Origin: Planctomycetota bacterium
GTDB lineage: Bacteria; Planctomycetota; Planctomycetia; Pirellulales; Lacipirellulaceae
Reading direction: 5' to 3'
Length of the DNA stretch: 33,578 nucleotides
NCBI GenBank assembly: GCA_022614705.1
Contig: JAKEIB010000203.1
Location: 1-33,578, forward strand
Each line of letters begins with the position of its first letter. Within the stretch, counting starts at the first letter, position 1. Under the pieces are notes generated by a model. The model was given only the letters and a program-made list of their open reading frames with translations, did not search any database and was not told the origin of the DNA. A program made the translations under genes and the position numbers. Positions 18,157 through 26,338 of this stretch are shown one piece after another.

Positions 18157-18561
18157 TCACATTCCGGTCGTCTTCTTATAGTCGCGATCACGGAAGACCC
18201 ACATCGGATCGCGGCCAACGACATAATAGACGGTGTCGATTGGTTCCGCATCACCTTGAAAACTCAGCCGGACGGCAAACTGCTTTGGTCCCTGCGTGGT
18301 CGGGACCTCCTTCTCGACGGAAAAGCCGGTGAGCTTTTTGCCTGCTTTCCAATCGGAATCCTGCGGCTCGACGGCGGCGGCGTCTTGACCTTCGATGCGT
18401 TGCATCGTCTTGCCGTTTTGCCAGGCGGCGAGCGCCGTTTCCACGGCTTGCCGCCCAGCACTTTCACTGGGTACGTAGTCCTCGTGACTGGCGGAGCCAC
18501 AGCCACCGGCCATCAAACTCAGTACTACGCAGTTTGCAATTGATGAAATCTTGGTTCGCAT
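18157..18561 (-). CDS. Small lipoprotein, last gene of the metal-efflux operon
   Basis: This 134-residue protein has a lipobox (LMAGGC) after a short signal. It is paralogous to the protein at 24610-25053: both share YVP-S/Q-ESxxR near the start, a following ALxAWxxG stretch, and a C-terminal DPxWVFRxxDY. I do not recognise a named family. The start at 18561 has TCTGGGGA eight bases upstream. An alternative ATG at 18588 overlaps the permease stop (ATGA) and would add nine residues before the signal, so either is possible. It is the last gene of the operon, and its end is convergent with the FAD oxidoreductase gene. Its place beside a metal pump suggests a periplasmic accessory role, which is inference. 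Confidence 0.8.
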   Translation of the reverse strand: MRTKISSIANCVVLSLMAGGCGSASHEDYVPSESAGRQAVETALAAWQNGKTMQRIEGQDAAAVEPQDSDWKAGKKLTGFSVEKEVPTTQGPKQFAVRLSFQGDAEPIDTVYYVVGRDPMWVFRDRDYKKTTGM

Positions 18562-18584
18562 GGCAGTTTCCCCAGAAGCGAGAG

Positions 18585-21500
18585 TCATACCGCGGCCCCA
18601 ACCGGCGCTGGATTTCGCTGCAACGACGGGTTTTCGACCGGCGTCGCGTCACGCGCTGCCGGGTGAAGTTTGCGCCAACGGCGGCGTCGCACGAAGTAGA
18701 ACAGAACCGGCAGCAACAAATCAATAACCTCGTCGGCCACGAGAATGCCGCCGAGCACCGGGGCCGCCATCGGTCGGATCACGTCGGCCCCAGGTCCGGT
18801 GGCCCACAGCATCGGCGCCAGGCTGATGATGGTGGTCGCTTCCGTGAGCAGCTTCGGCCGCAGGCGATGGACGGCCCCATCCAGCACGGCTTGCCGCAAT
18901 TGCGGCAGGTTGATCGCTTCGAGCCCGCCCGCCTTGGCCACGGCTTCGCGCAGATACACGAGCATGATGATCCCGGTAGCTGCCGCCATGCCGAAGCAAG
19001 CGATGTAACCAATCCACACTGTGATTGAGAAGTTGAAACCGCAGAGCCATTGAAAGAACACGCCTCCGGCGATGGCCCCTGGTATGGCCAGCAGCACGAG
19101 TGCGGCATCGGCCAGGTCGCGGTAGGTAGCGTAGAGCACGAGGACGATGAGCGCCAACACGATTGGCATCAACAAAACAAGACGGCGTTGAGCCCGCAAC
19201 TCGCTTTCGAATTGCCCGGTCCACTCGACGTGGACGCCCTCGGGCAGCTTGGCTTTCGCGGCAACCTCGCGTCGCGCTTGATCGACGAAGTCCAATGAGC
19301 CGCGACCGCGGACATTGGCCCGCACGTAAGTCCGCAACAATCCGTTTTCGCTCTTGATGGCGGCCGGGCCTTCCGCCGTTTGCACATCGGCCACGTCGCC
19401 AAGCGTGACGTAGGATGGAGTCGTCTGTGAAATGGGGACAGGCCGGGCACCATCGCGGCGATGGTCGTGCGGAGTCTTCGGAGCAAAATGTGCCTGTCCC
19501 GTTGGACTCGCGACGACCGGCAATCGTCGCAGCGACGCTTCATCCTCACGCCAGGAGCGCGGGAATTGCACGCGCACATCGCGCCGGGCGCGGCCGTCGG
19601 TCAACGTGGTGGCCAGCGTGCCGCCCAGCGCTGCTTCGACGGTTTGATTCACGTCCGCAACGCGCACGCCAAGAGTGGCGGCGGCAGATCGATCGACGCG
19701 AATATCCAGATAGCCCTTGCCGCGGATCGGATCGATGACGACGTCGGCCGCGCCGGGCACTTGCCGGACGATGGCGCCCACCCGATCGGCGGCCGCGACA
19801 ATATCCGGGAGCTTGCGCCCCAGCACGCGCACTCCGACCGTGGTGTTGACGCCGGTCGCCAGCATATCCACGCGGTTCTGGATGGGCATCGTCCAGACGT
19901 TCGTCCAACCTGGCATTTGCACGGCCTGGTCCAGCTCGCCGCCGAAGCCGGCAAGCGCCTCGCGCTCCACTCGCCATAAGTAAACGCTTCGGCCAAGCTT
20001 CTTTGCTACCGCTTGCTGCAATTCGTCGAACAGCGGTTGGGCACGGTGTGGTGGAGGCGGCGACGCTACAGACGCGTGATGATGAGAGGCGGCACGTTTC
20101 GATGCGACCGGCGGCTGCGCACGCCACGCGTCGATAAGCCGGATCGCTTCGGCAAGTCGCTCGTCCAAGACTGGCTGGCAACGCAAATGCTCTTCCAGGA
20201 CGAGGCGAGTAAATGTTCCCGCCCCGCGCGGCAACAATTCGTCGTCAAGCGCTCCAATATGCGTCGACCACAAGCGGTCGTGTTGAGCGAGTACGTCCGC
20301 ATGGAGTCGTTGACGAAAAGTCTTCGGCTGCTTGCCCGCGAGCATCGCCACCGCGCCGGATACTCGACCGAGCGGACTGTGTACATCGGCAAACAGGTCG
20401 GCTTCGGGTTCGCAGAGCTTTAGCTGTATGAGACTGTCGGAAACGGACCGCATGATTGCGCCGATGGCGTAGGAATTCGGTCCTGAGTGCATCGACTGAC
20501 CGAATTCGGCCGGCACTTCGCTGGCGATTCGCGTCAGGTCGGTTTCAGCCGCTCGGCGCGACAAGCGTCCATGCTGCCACAATAATTCCACGCAGCGCTC
20601 GATCGTAAACCGGTTCAGTTGGACGGCCAATTCACGCTGAAATTCCGCGTTCCGCTCGCAAGCATAGGTGCGCATGAGACCGTCGAAGCGCGGCAGCGCC
20701 GTGTCGGCCGTTTCTGCCGCTGCCACGTCGCATGCAGGTTTATCGCCGGGCGACGCCACCAGTCCTCGAGCGACGAGTTCATCGAGCACGACGCGACTTA
20801 TCCTCTCCGCATCGGACGATCTGAGTTTTCGACTTGGCCAGAAATTTTCCGGCCGAAACTCGACCATGGTCTCAATCATGTCGAGCGGCGCCGGATCGGT
20901 GGGCGTGTCGGCGCGGCCCGACTTGCCGACGACCATGGCCACCTCCGGAAAGCGGCACAGCACCATGTCGCGGGCCTTCAAATCATCGATCGATTGCGTG
21001 ATCCCGGCCAACGGCACAGTGATCGGCATGTCCATCACCATGCCTTCGGAGAGCGGCGTCATTAAATCGTGCCGCAGTGGGTCAATATTCTGATCGGCCA
21101 CGAGGGCCAGAAGAATCAAACTCGCGATGGCCAGGCTTCGGGACCGTCGTGTGCTGGCGATGAGGCCGAGCGTCGCAATGCCGGCGGCAAGCGTGCCCAG
21201 GGATAACCAGCGGATTCCCAACGGTGCAAAGCCGAGCAGCATGGTCGCGGCAAGGACCCACACCAGCGGCGCTGGATTTGAGAGCAGATAGTCTAACACG
21301 GGGCGATAGACGTCCATGATGCTCCGCACCAACGGGTTTTCGCGCTCGCCGCGGAGCCGGCCGCGAACCAGGAGTGTGCACAGCGCGGGCACGAGCGTAA
21401 TCGCGAGGACGGCCGCGGCCGCAAGCGCGGCCGACTTGGTCACAGCCAACGGCCAGAACATCTTTCCCGCCGCTCCGTCCAGCGCAAACACCGGCAAAAA

Positions 21501-22916
21501 CGACAGCAGCATGATGAGAATTGAAAAGAAGATGGGGCGACCGACCGTCTTGCAAGCCGGCAGGACAACGGAGCGTGTATCGCCGCGCACGCTCTGGCTG
21601 CCGAAGCGGCGATGCAGCGTGAACATTGCGTTCTCCGCAATCACAATCGACGCATCGACCAATACGCCGATCGACACCACGATTCCGGCCAAGGTCATGA
21701 TGTTCGTTTCGATATCGGCGATTCCCGTCCGTCGCAGGAGCCAGATGGTCAAGAAGGCCGAGAGCACGGCAATCGGCAGCGTGACGACGATCACAAACGA
21801 TGTTCGCACGTGCAACAAAACCAGAATGACGCACAAACAAGCGGCGATGATCGCCTCCAGCAGCGTGCGCGTCACCGTGCGAATCGCGCCCCGGATCAGC
21901 GGAGTGCGATCGTACACCGTCACGATGCGCACTCCTGGCGGCAGCGACGGTTGCAGCTCATCGATCTTGGCCTTGATGCGCTCGGTAAGCCGTAACGGGT
22001 TTTCGCCGAATCGCATCGACACGACGCCGCCGGTCACTTCATTTCCATCTTTTTCGAATGCGCCGCGTCGCGGCTGCGGTCCAAGGCGAATCTTGGCCAA
22101 TTCGCCCAAGCGCACGCTGCGATTCCCATGCACCGGAATGACGACGTTTTCCAGATCGCTTATTGTTTGGGCGACGGCCGTGCTGCCTTCTTCGAGTCCG
22201 GCTGATTGACCAAGGCGGTTGGCGGCGCGGACGACATACTCGGCGCCCGACTTCTGCATGACGTGACCGGTCGCTCCGAGGTTCGATTTACGGACTTCGT
22301 CGACAATTGACGCCACGGTGATTCCATACAACGGCAACCGTAGCGGATCGACTTCGATTTGATATTCACTGGTGAAGCCGCCCACGCTGGCGACCTCGGC
22401 CACACCGGGCACTGAGCTCAACTGCGGGCCCACAAACCAATCCTGAATATCGCGCAGTTCGTTGAGATCGTGGTTCGTACCTTCCACGGTGTACCAAAAG
22501 ATTTGGCCTGTGGCGGGAGATTCCGGGGCCAGGTACGGCGTGATGCCGTCGGGCAGGGATTGCCCGGCTCGAGTCAAACGCTGGGCGACCTCGCGTCTGG
22601 CCACATCCACGCCGATGCCGTCCTCGAATATCACATGCAGCATCGAGAAATTCACTTCGCTGGAGCCGCGCACGACGCGTACCCCCGGCAGTCCCTGCAG
22701 GATCACCGAGAGCGGAAATGTGATGTGGTCTTCCACCTCCTGCGGATCGTGGCCCTGCCACGGCGTGAAGACGATGACCTGGTTCTCGGAAAGATCGGGC
22801 GTGGCGTCGACCGGTGTATTCACGACTGCCGCCAGGCCCGCCATCGCCAACAGTCCGGCCCCTGCAATCACCAGCCAACGCCAACGGATCGAAAACTCGA
22901 TGATGCGTTCGATCAT
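18585..22916 (-). CDS. CusA/CzcA-type heavy-metal RND permease with large insertions
   Basis: This inner-membrane metal pump has 1443 residues; relatives usually have about 1050. Family signatures are clear: DATPDLSENQVIVFTPW (38-54), TM4 with GVLVDASIVIAENA (D421), NRVDMLATG (1014-1022), TLGDVADVQTAEGP (1171-1184) and HRLRPKLLTEA (K1355). Unusual features are as follows. (1) About 290 residues (roughly 700-990) are inserted in the periplasmic porter region, mostly helical, with Cys at 729, 753, 775, 835 and 913 and a HHH at 945-947. (2) Two extra hydrophobic segments lie near 571-610. (3) TM10 reads GMAAATG, with Ala1313 where CusA has Glu. (4) A repeat-derived peptide lies at about 1139-1161. 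The ATG overlaps the adaptor stop by four bases. Copper, silver or other divalent metals are likely substrates by family. Confidence 0.92.
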   Translation of the reverse strand: MIERIIEFSIRWRWLVIAGAGLLAMAGLAAVVNTPVDATPDLSENQVIVFTPWQGHDPQEVEDHITFPLSVILQGLPGVRVVRGSSEVNFSMLHVIFEDGIGVDVARREVAQRLTRAGQSLPDGITPYLAPESPATGQIFWYTVEGTNHDLNELRDIQDWFVGPQLSSVPGVAEVASVGGFTSEYQIEVDPLRLPLYGITVASIVDEVRKSNLGATGHVMQKSGAEYVVRAANRLGQSAGLEEGSTAVAQTISDLENVVIPVHGNRSVRLGELAKIRLGPQPRRGAFEKDGNEVTGGVVSMRFGENPLRLTERIKAKIDELQPSLPPGVRIVTVYDRTPLIRGAIRTVTRTLLEAIIAACLCVILVLLHVRTSFVIVVTLPIAVLSAFLTIWLLRRTGIADIETNIMTLAGIVVSIGVLVDASIVIAENAMFTLHRRFGSQSVRGDTRSVVLPACKTVGRPIFFSILIMLLSFLPVFALDGAAGKMFWPLAVTKSAALAAAAVLAITLVPALCTLLVRGRLRGERENPLVRSIMDVYRPVLDYLLSNPAPLVWVLAATMLLGFAPLGIRWLSLGTLAAGIATLGLIASTRRSRSLAIASLILLALVADQNIDPLRHDLMTPLSEGMVMDMPITVPLAGITQSIDDLKARDMVLCRFPEVAMVVGKSGRADTPTDPAPLDMIETMVEFRPENFWPSRKLRSSDAERISRVVLDELVARGLVASPGDKPACDVAAAETADTALPRFDGLMRTYACERNAEFQRELAVQLNRFTIERCVELLWQHGRLSRRAAETDLTRIASEVPAEFGQSMHSGPNSYAIGAIMRSVSDSLIQLKLCEPEADLFADVHSPLGRVSGAVAMLAGKQPKTFRQRLHADVLAQHDRLWSTHIGALDDELLPRGAGTFTRLVLEEHLRCQPVLDERLAEAIRLIDAWRAQPPVASKRAASHHHASVASPPPPHRAQPLFDELQQAVAKKLGRSVYLWRVEREALAGFGGELDQAVQMPGWTNVWTMPIQNRVDMLATGVNTTVGVRVLGRKLPDIVAAADRVGAIVRQVPGAADVVIDPIRGKGYLDIRVDRSAAATLGVRVADVNQTVEAALGGTLATTLTDGRARRDVRVQFPRSWREDEASLRRLPVVASPTGQAHFAPKTPHDHRRDGARPVPISQTTPSYVTLGDVADVQTAEGPAAIKSENGLLRTYVRANVRGRGSLDFVDQARREVAAKAKLPEGVHVEWTGQFESELRAQRRLVLLMPIVLALIVLVLYATYRDLADAALVLLAIPGAIAGGVFFQWLCGFNFSITVWIGYIACFGMAAATGIIMLVYLREAVAKAGGLEAINLPQLRQAVLDGAVHRLRPKLLTEATTIISLAPMLWATGPGADVIRPMAAPVLGGILVADEVIDLLLPVLFYFVRRRRWRKLHPAARDATPVENPSLQRNPAPVGAAV
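19434..19500. repeat. Palindromic element inside the CusA-like gene, copy 2
   Basis: The right part, GCAAAATGTGCCTGTCCC with GGAGTCTTCGGA before it, matches the copies at 8966 and 23177. The left arm GGGGACAGGC (19434-19443) is followed by a different hairpin, ACCATCGC-g-GCGATGGT, in place of the usual CTCATTTTGC. Read on the gene strand it encodes GQAHFAPKTP, then HDHRRDGARPVP. The gene frame stays open. Confidence 0.9.
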
Positions 22917-24598
22917 GGTCTTCGATCCGGATTACGCGGCACCGAATCAGTCGGCAGATACTTGGCCGGTTCCTTGAGCAGCGCCCGTTCACAGCCGGCG
23001 CAACAAAGAAAGACAACTCGGCCGTCGACAACCAGCCGCTCGGGTTTTCCCATGGAACCGAGCGGCAGCTTTGTCACCGGGCAAACGCGCTGGCGGCGTG
23101 CGAGCCGCTCGTCCTCCGGCGAGAGCTCGGACAAAGCCGCATCGATCTCCGCTTGCTTTGTGGGCTCAGAGTCGTCGGGGGCTGGCTCATTTTGCGGAGT
23201 CTTCGGAGCAAAATGTGCCTGTCCCCCTTTCCGCAAACGCGGAGAAGTTGCGGACGGCGTAATCGCTGGCTGCGTTTCGCTCGCGGAGCTGGCATTGGTC
23301 GTAGCACCAAAGTACGCGGCGGACGTATTCGCATTCAGGCGCGTCTCGGCATCGAGCAAAAACGCACCGGCGGAGGCAACTTTCTGACCAGCCTGCAGGC
23401 CGCTCACAATCGCGAAATATCCCGGAACGCGTTGCCCCACGACGACCTCCACGCCTTCGAACATGCCCTCGCCACGATCGACGTACACGAAACGACGATT
23501 GCCGGCGTCGATCACGGCGCTTTCTGGCACCGCCAAGACTTCGCCCGGCGGCCGATAGACGACTACTCGCGGCACGAGCGGCATACCATTGCACCGTTCA
23601 CATTTGTGCCCGGTCTCGCGCGCGATGACTTGCGGATGCATCGGGCACCAAAACCGCAAGCGCTCGTTTTCGGCGAGCGGCTGCTCGACGACGGGCAGTC
23701 CGTCGCGCGGACATTTGCCGGTTGCGAGTGCAATCACATCACCGTGCGCGGGGCAGACGAACACGCTTCGCGGCTCGCCGGTCGCGAGCGGCTCAGGATT
23801 GGTCGGCTGGGAGCGAAAGGGGTCGACGCCCGCGATCGGCATTTGGAACTGGGCCGCGACCTCCATCCCCGGCGACAAGTCGTGGTGCGCCCCATCGAGA
23901 ATAAGGCGCACCGTGGCTGCAATTGGTTGCGCGGATGTAGCGAAGTCGATGCTTTCCACCCGCGCCGTCCAAGGCCCCTGTCCTGGTCGCGTCGCGGCAG
24001 TAATTTCGACGTTTTGATCACGTCGCAGCATTGCCGCGTCGTTGTGCGAAAGCGAAACGTCGACATACGAAGATCCCGCATCGCTTTCGGCCGTTTTGTC
24101 GTCGGCCTTCAGAAATCCATAAGCAGCGAGCTCCCGCGCCAGTGGCATGTACCTTGCCGCCGACGTTCGCACCCCCGCCAGCTGCAGGCGATACGGCGAG
24201 TATTGCATTCGCGACACCACGCCGTTGGGCAGTTGCACCGCCCCGCCTATTTTGCGGCGCACAAGTGCCATGTTGCAGACTGGACACTTCGCCGGCCAAT
24301 CGGAGATGACTCCGGGGCACATTGGGCAAAAGTATTCGGTGTTGCTGGAAATGGCCTGCGGCGCGTCGCTTTGGCCGAAGGTCGTCAACCGATCCCAATA
24401 GGCGCGCAGAGTGTCCCACTTTCCGACCACCAAAAAAGCAATCGCAAACACGATCACGAAGCGCAGTCGAAATTGCGCCAGCCGCCAGGCAGCGCGCAGT
24501 CGCTCGTACCACGCGCGGAATGCAATGCGGGGCGAGTCGCTATTCGCTCGTCCATTGGCGGACTGGCCATCGCGAGGTAGCGGGTCGCTGGAAATCAT
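22913..24598 (-). CDS. CusB-like adaptor with three metal-binding motifs, no visible hairpin domain
   Basis: This 561-residue adaptor pairs with the CusA-like permease (4-base overlap). A membrane segment is at about 44-59. Heavy-metal-binding motifs follow: CPMCP...CPVC (91-108), CPAHG...CP (282-297) and CPMHP...CERC (318-336). A TRASH-like domain ends the protein: CPVTKLPLGSMGKPE (506-520) and FLCCAGC (530-536). The beta-barrel domain is recognisable at about 178-254 (YVDVSLSHNDAAML; PGMEVAAQFQMP). The lipoyl and alpha-hairpin domains that normally come before it are not visible: GFLKADDK leads almost at once into YVDVSL. A repeat-derived peptide is at 458-474. I chose the ATG at 24598, 11 bases after the previous stop; an in-frame start at 24712 would overlap that gene. 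The metal is unknown. Confidence 0.88.
   Translation of the reverse strand: MISSDPLPRDGQSANGRANSDSPRIAFRAWYERLRAAWRLAQFRLRFVIVFAIAFLVVGKWDTLRAYWDRLTTFGQSDAPQAISSNTEYFCPMCPGVISDWPAKCPVCNMALVRRKIGGAVQLPNGVVSRMQYSPYRLQLAGVRTSAARYMPLARELAAYGFLKADDKTAESDAGSSYVDVSLSHNDAAMLRRDQNVEITAATRPGQGPWTARVESIDFATSAQPIAATVRLILDGAHHDLSPGMEVAAQFQMPIAGVDPFRSQPTNPEPLATGEPRSVFVCPAHGDVIALATGKCPRDGLPVVEQPLAENERLRFWCPMHPQVIARETGHKCERCNGMPLVPRVVVYRPPGEVLAVPESAVIDAGNRRFVYVDRGEGMFEGVEVVVGQRVPGYFAIVSGLQAGQKVASAGAFLLDAETRLNANTSAAYFGATTNASSASETQPAITPSATSPRLRKGGQAHFAPKTPQNEPAPDDSEPTKQAEIDAALSELSPEDERLARRQRVCPVTKLPLGSMGKPERLVVDGRVVFLCCAGCERALLKEPAKYLPTDSVPRNPDRRP
23177..23227. repeat. Palindromic element inside the CusB-like gene, copy 3
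   Basis: Its 51 bases pair across a GGAGTCTTCGGA centre. On the gene strand it encodes GGQAHFAPKTPQNEPAP in a linker of the adaptor. Length is divisible by three and contains no stop in this frame. Confidence 0.92.
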
Positions 24599-24609
24599 GT
24601 GAAGAGAAG

Positions 24610-25053
24610 TCAGGGCGCAGTCGGGCCGGCCGGCATTGGATGGTCCCAATGCGCGAGTTGCTCGTAATCCGCTTGCCGGAACACCCACAGCGGATCGATT
24701 CCAATCACGCAATACCGGACCCGCTCGGTTTGCGCGGGCCGATCGAGATTGAGTTCCACCTCAAACCAACGTCCGCCTTCGACAGACACTTCGCCAAGAA
24801 TTGTGAAACGATTCAGTGTTTGGCCATCTCGACGATGCTGGTCCACGAGTTCGACGCGGCGCTGACCGTCGATTGAGAGCCGGCCGACGTTCCCCTGCTC
24901 CCATGCTCGCAATGCGACGGTCAAAGCCGCGCGGGCGACACTTTCCTGCGGCACGTAGCGCGAACGATAGTCCGACGGTCTGCAGGCCGAAACAGAAGCA
25001 ACCGCCAGCATCACCGCCAACGCGCGAGCGCCGCACTTTCCCAAGATGAGCAT
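24610..25053 (-). CDS. Small lipoprotein, paralogue of the one at 18157-18561
   Basis: The protein has 147 residues. The start at 25053 has GTGAGG five bases upstream and gives a signal peptide with a lipobox-like VSAC. Frames from 25080 or 25137 would overlap the pseudopilin-like gene. After the Cys it shares with its paralogue the YVPQES stretch, a following ALRAWEQGN, and the end IDPLWVFRQADY. The middle (WFEVELNLDRPAQTERVRYCVIG) looks beta-stranded, consistent with a small NTF2-like or similar fold, but I cannot name the family. It sits ten bases after the pseudopilin-like gene and eleven before the adaptor gene, so it is part of the efflux operon. A periplasmic accessory role is inferred from position. 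Confidence 0.82.
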   Translation of the reverse strand: MLILGKCGARALAVMLAVASVSACRPSDYRSRYVPQESVARAALTVALRAWEQGNVGRLSIDGQRRVELVDQHRRDGQTLNRFTILGEVSVEGGRWFEVELNLDRPAQTERVRYCVIGIDPLWVFRQADYEQLAHWDHPMPAGPTAP

Positions 25054-25063
25054 GGCGGCCTCA

Positions 25064-26104
25064 CTACGGAATCGCGACATCGGTTTCGTCGCCGTTGCGG
25101 GTTCCCAAGGCGCGCCACACCGCCAGGGAGATTTCATCGCGGACGAAATGCACCGATGCGTCGCCCATCATGACGTATACGCCGCCCGGGTGGCGGCTTG
25201 AAGGCGGCACTTGCATCGCCATGTTGGTCATTCCGCCGGAAAAACCGGTGCCGCCGCAGGTGTTGGTGTTTGGGGTCGACGTGTGGTTGTAGAGCGTGCA
25301 GCAGTTTTCGCCCATCACCCAGCTCCAGCCCCACTTGCTGGTGAGCGGCGTGGCGGTGGCTGGAACGGTACTTGTGCACGTGGTAAAGGTGGCGTCGAGC
25401 GTCGGCTGGTCCGACATCACGAACATATCCGCTTTGGGATCCGGCTCGCCCAAACCGCGAATTTTCTCGCTGAAGATGGCCGTCTTGCTGAGTCCGTCGG
25501 TAACCTGACCGGAGCGGACTTCGCTCTTGAAATACAACATGCCGGACTGAAGCTCGTTCGGCGATTTATCCGAGGGGGCGGGCGGCTCGTCGCCCCGATC
25601 GCACAACCAGTTTCCCTGGTTGCCGGCGTAATTGTTCTGCCCCGGCCAGCTGGGATCGGCAACCGCTTGATCGGATGGGCACAAAAATGTCGGCACAAGC
25701 GTGCGCGACGCATCGCGGTTCTCGCCGCCAGGATTCTGAAAGGCCGGCATGAAGGCGATTACGCCGCCCATGCCAGGAGTCTCTGGCGGGAACTTGAAGT
25801 TGATGGACGCCGCGAGGCTTTGCTCCTCCATGTATCCGAGTAGCTGGGAGTGCACACTCCAGCGCGCATAGACGGGCGTCGGCGCCGCATAGCTTGGTCC
25901 TTTGCCGAATGGATAGGCTTTGCGCGAACTATGGTAATTCTCCAGCCCCAAGCCGATTTGCTTGAGGTTGTTCATGCACTGGGTACGTCTCGCGGATTCC
26001 CGCGCCGCTTGAACGGCGGGCAGCAGCAGTGCAATGAGAATGCCGATGATCGCGATCACGACCAACAGCTCAACGAGCGTGAAACCCCTTGGCCCACGAT
26101 TCAT
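25064..26104 (-). CDS. DUF1559 pseudopilin-like protein
   Basis: This 346-residue protein is typical of planctomycetes. The N-terminus, RGFTLVELLVVIAIIGILI, is the prepilin cleavage and methylation motif followed by a long hydrophobic helix. Next comes LLPAVQAARESARRTQCMNNLKQ, also conserved. The rest is DUF1559, with typical features LCPSDQ, NYAGNQG and, near the end, GGVYVMMGDASVHFV. The start at 26104 is chosen because it places the prepilin motif near the N-terminus; a longer frame to 26164 is less likely. A G-rich stretch precedes it. It is the first gene of the minus-strand run that continues into the metal-efflux genes with gaps of ten bases or so. Why a pseudopilin-like gene leads a pump operon is not clear. 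Confidence 0.9.
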   Translation of the reverse strand: MNRGPRGFTLVELLVVIAIIGILIALLLPAVQAARESARRTQCMNNLKQIGLGLENYHSSRKAYPFGKGPSYAAPTPVYARWSVHSQLLGYMEEQSLAASINFKFPPETPGMGGVIAFMPAFQNPGGENRDASRTLVPTFLCPSDQAVADPSWPGQNNYAGNQGNWLCDRGDEPPAPSDKSPNELQSGMLYFKSEVRSGQVTDGLSKTAIFSEKIRGLGEPDPKADMFVMSDQPTLDATFTTCTSTVPATATPLTSKWGWSWVMGENCCTLYNHTSTPNTNTCGGTGFSGGMTNMAMQVPPSSRHPGGVYVMMGDASVHFVRDEISLAVWRALGTRNGDETDVAIP

Positions 26105-26169
26105 GCCAATTACCCCCACACTTGAAAGGTCGATCGCGTCTTCGCCGGCGCGTAGCATGCGCAACCGTC

Positions 26170-26198
26170 AATCTATCAGTGCGACGGGCAAAATTCAA
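26170..26198 (-). promoter_or_regulatory. Possible promoter of the metal-efflux operon
   Basis: On the minus strand TTGAAT (26193-26198) and TAGATT (26170-26175) are 17 bases apart, each matching four of six sigma70 positions. They lie about 65 bases before the DUF1559 start and downstream of the terminator of the preceding operon. No metal-regulator site was recognised. Confidence 0.35.
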
Positions 26199-26257
26199 CT
26201 GTTTTGGCGATTTTGCTCTTGAACGTGGCGGCCGTGGCGGCGGCCTACGTGGTTAGC

Positions 26258-26303
26258 AAAAAAGAAGCCGGGCCGCGTTGGCGACTACCCAACACGGCCC
26301 GGC
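26258..26303 (-). terminator. Rho-independent terminator after the PDZ gene
   Basis: On the minus strand GCCGGGCCG...CGGCCCGGC arms with inner GTTGG/CCAAC pairs form a strong stem, followed by TTCTTTTTT. It lies 35 bases after the PDZ gene stop and separates that operon from the efflux operon. Confidence 0.88.
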
Positions 26304-26338
26304 ACTGTCTAAATCGTCGAGTCGCTTCGGAGAACCAA

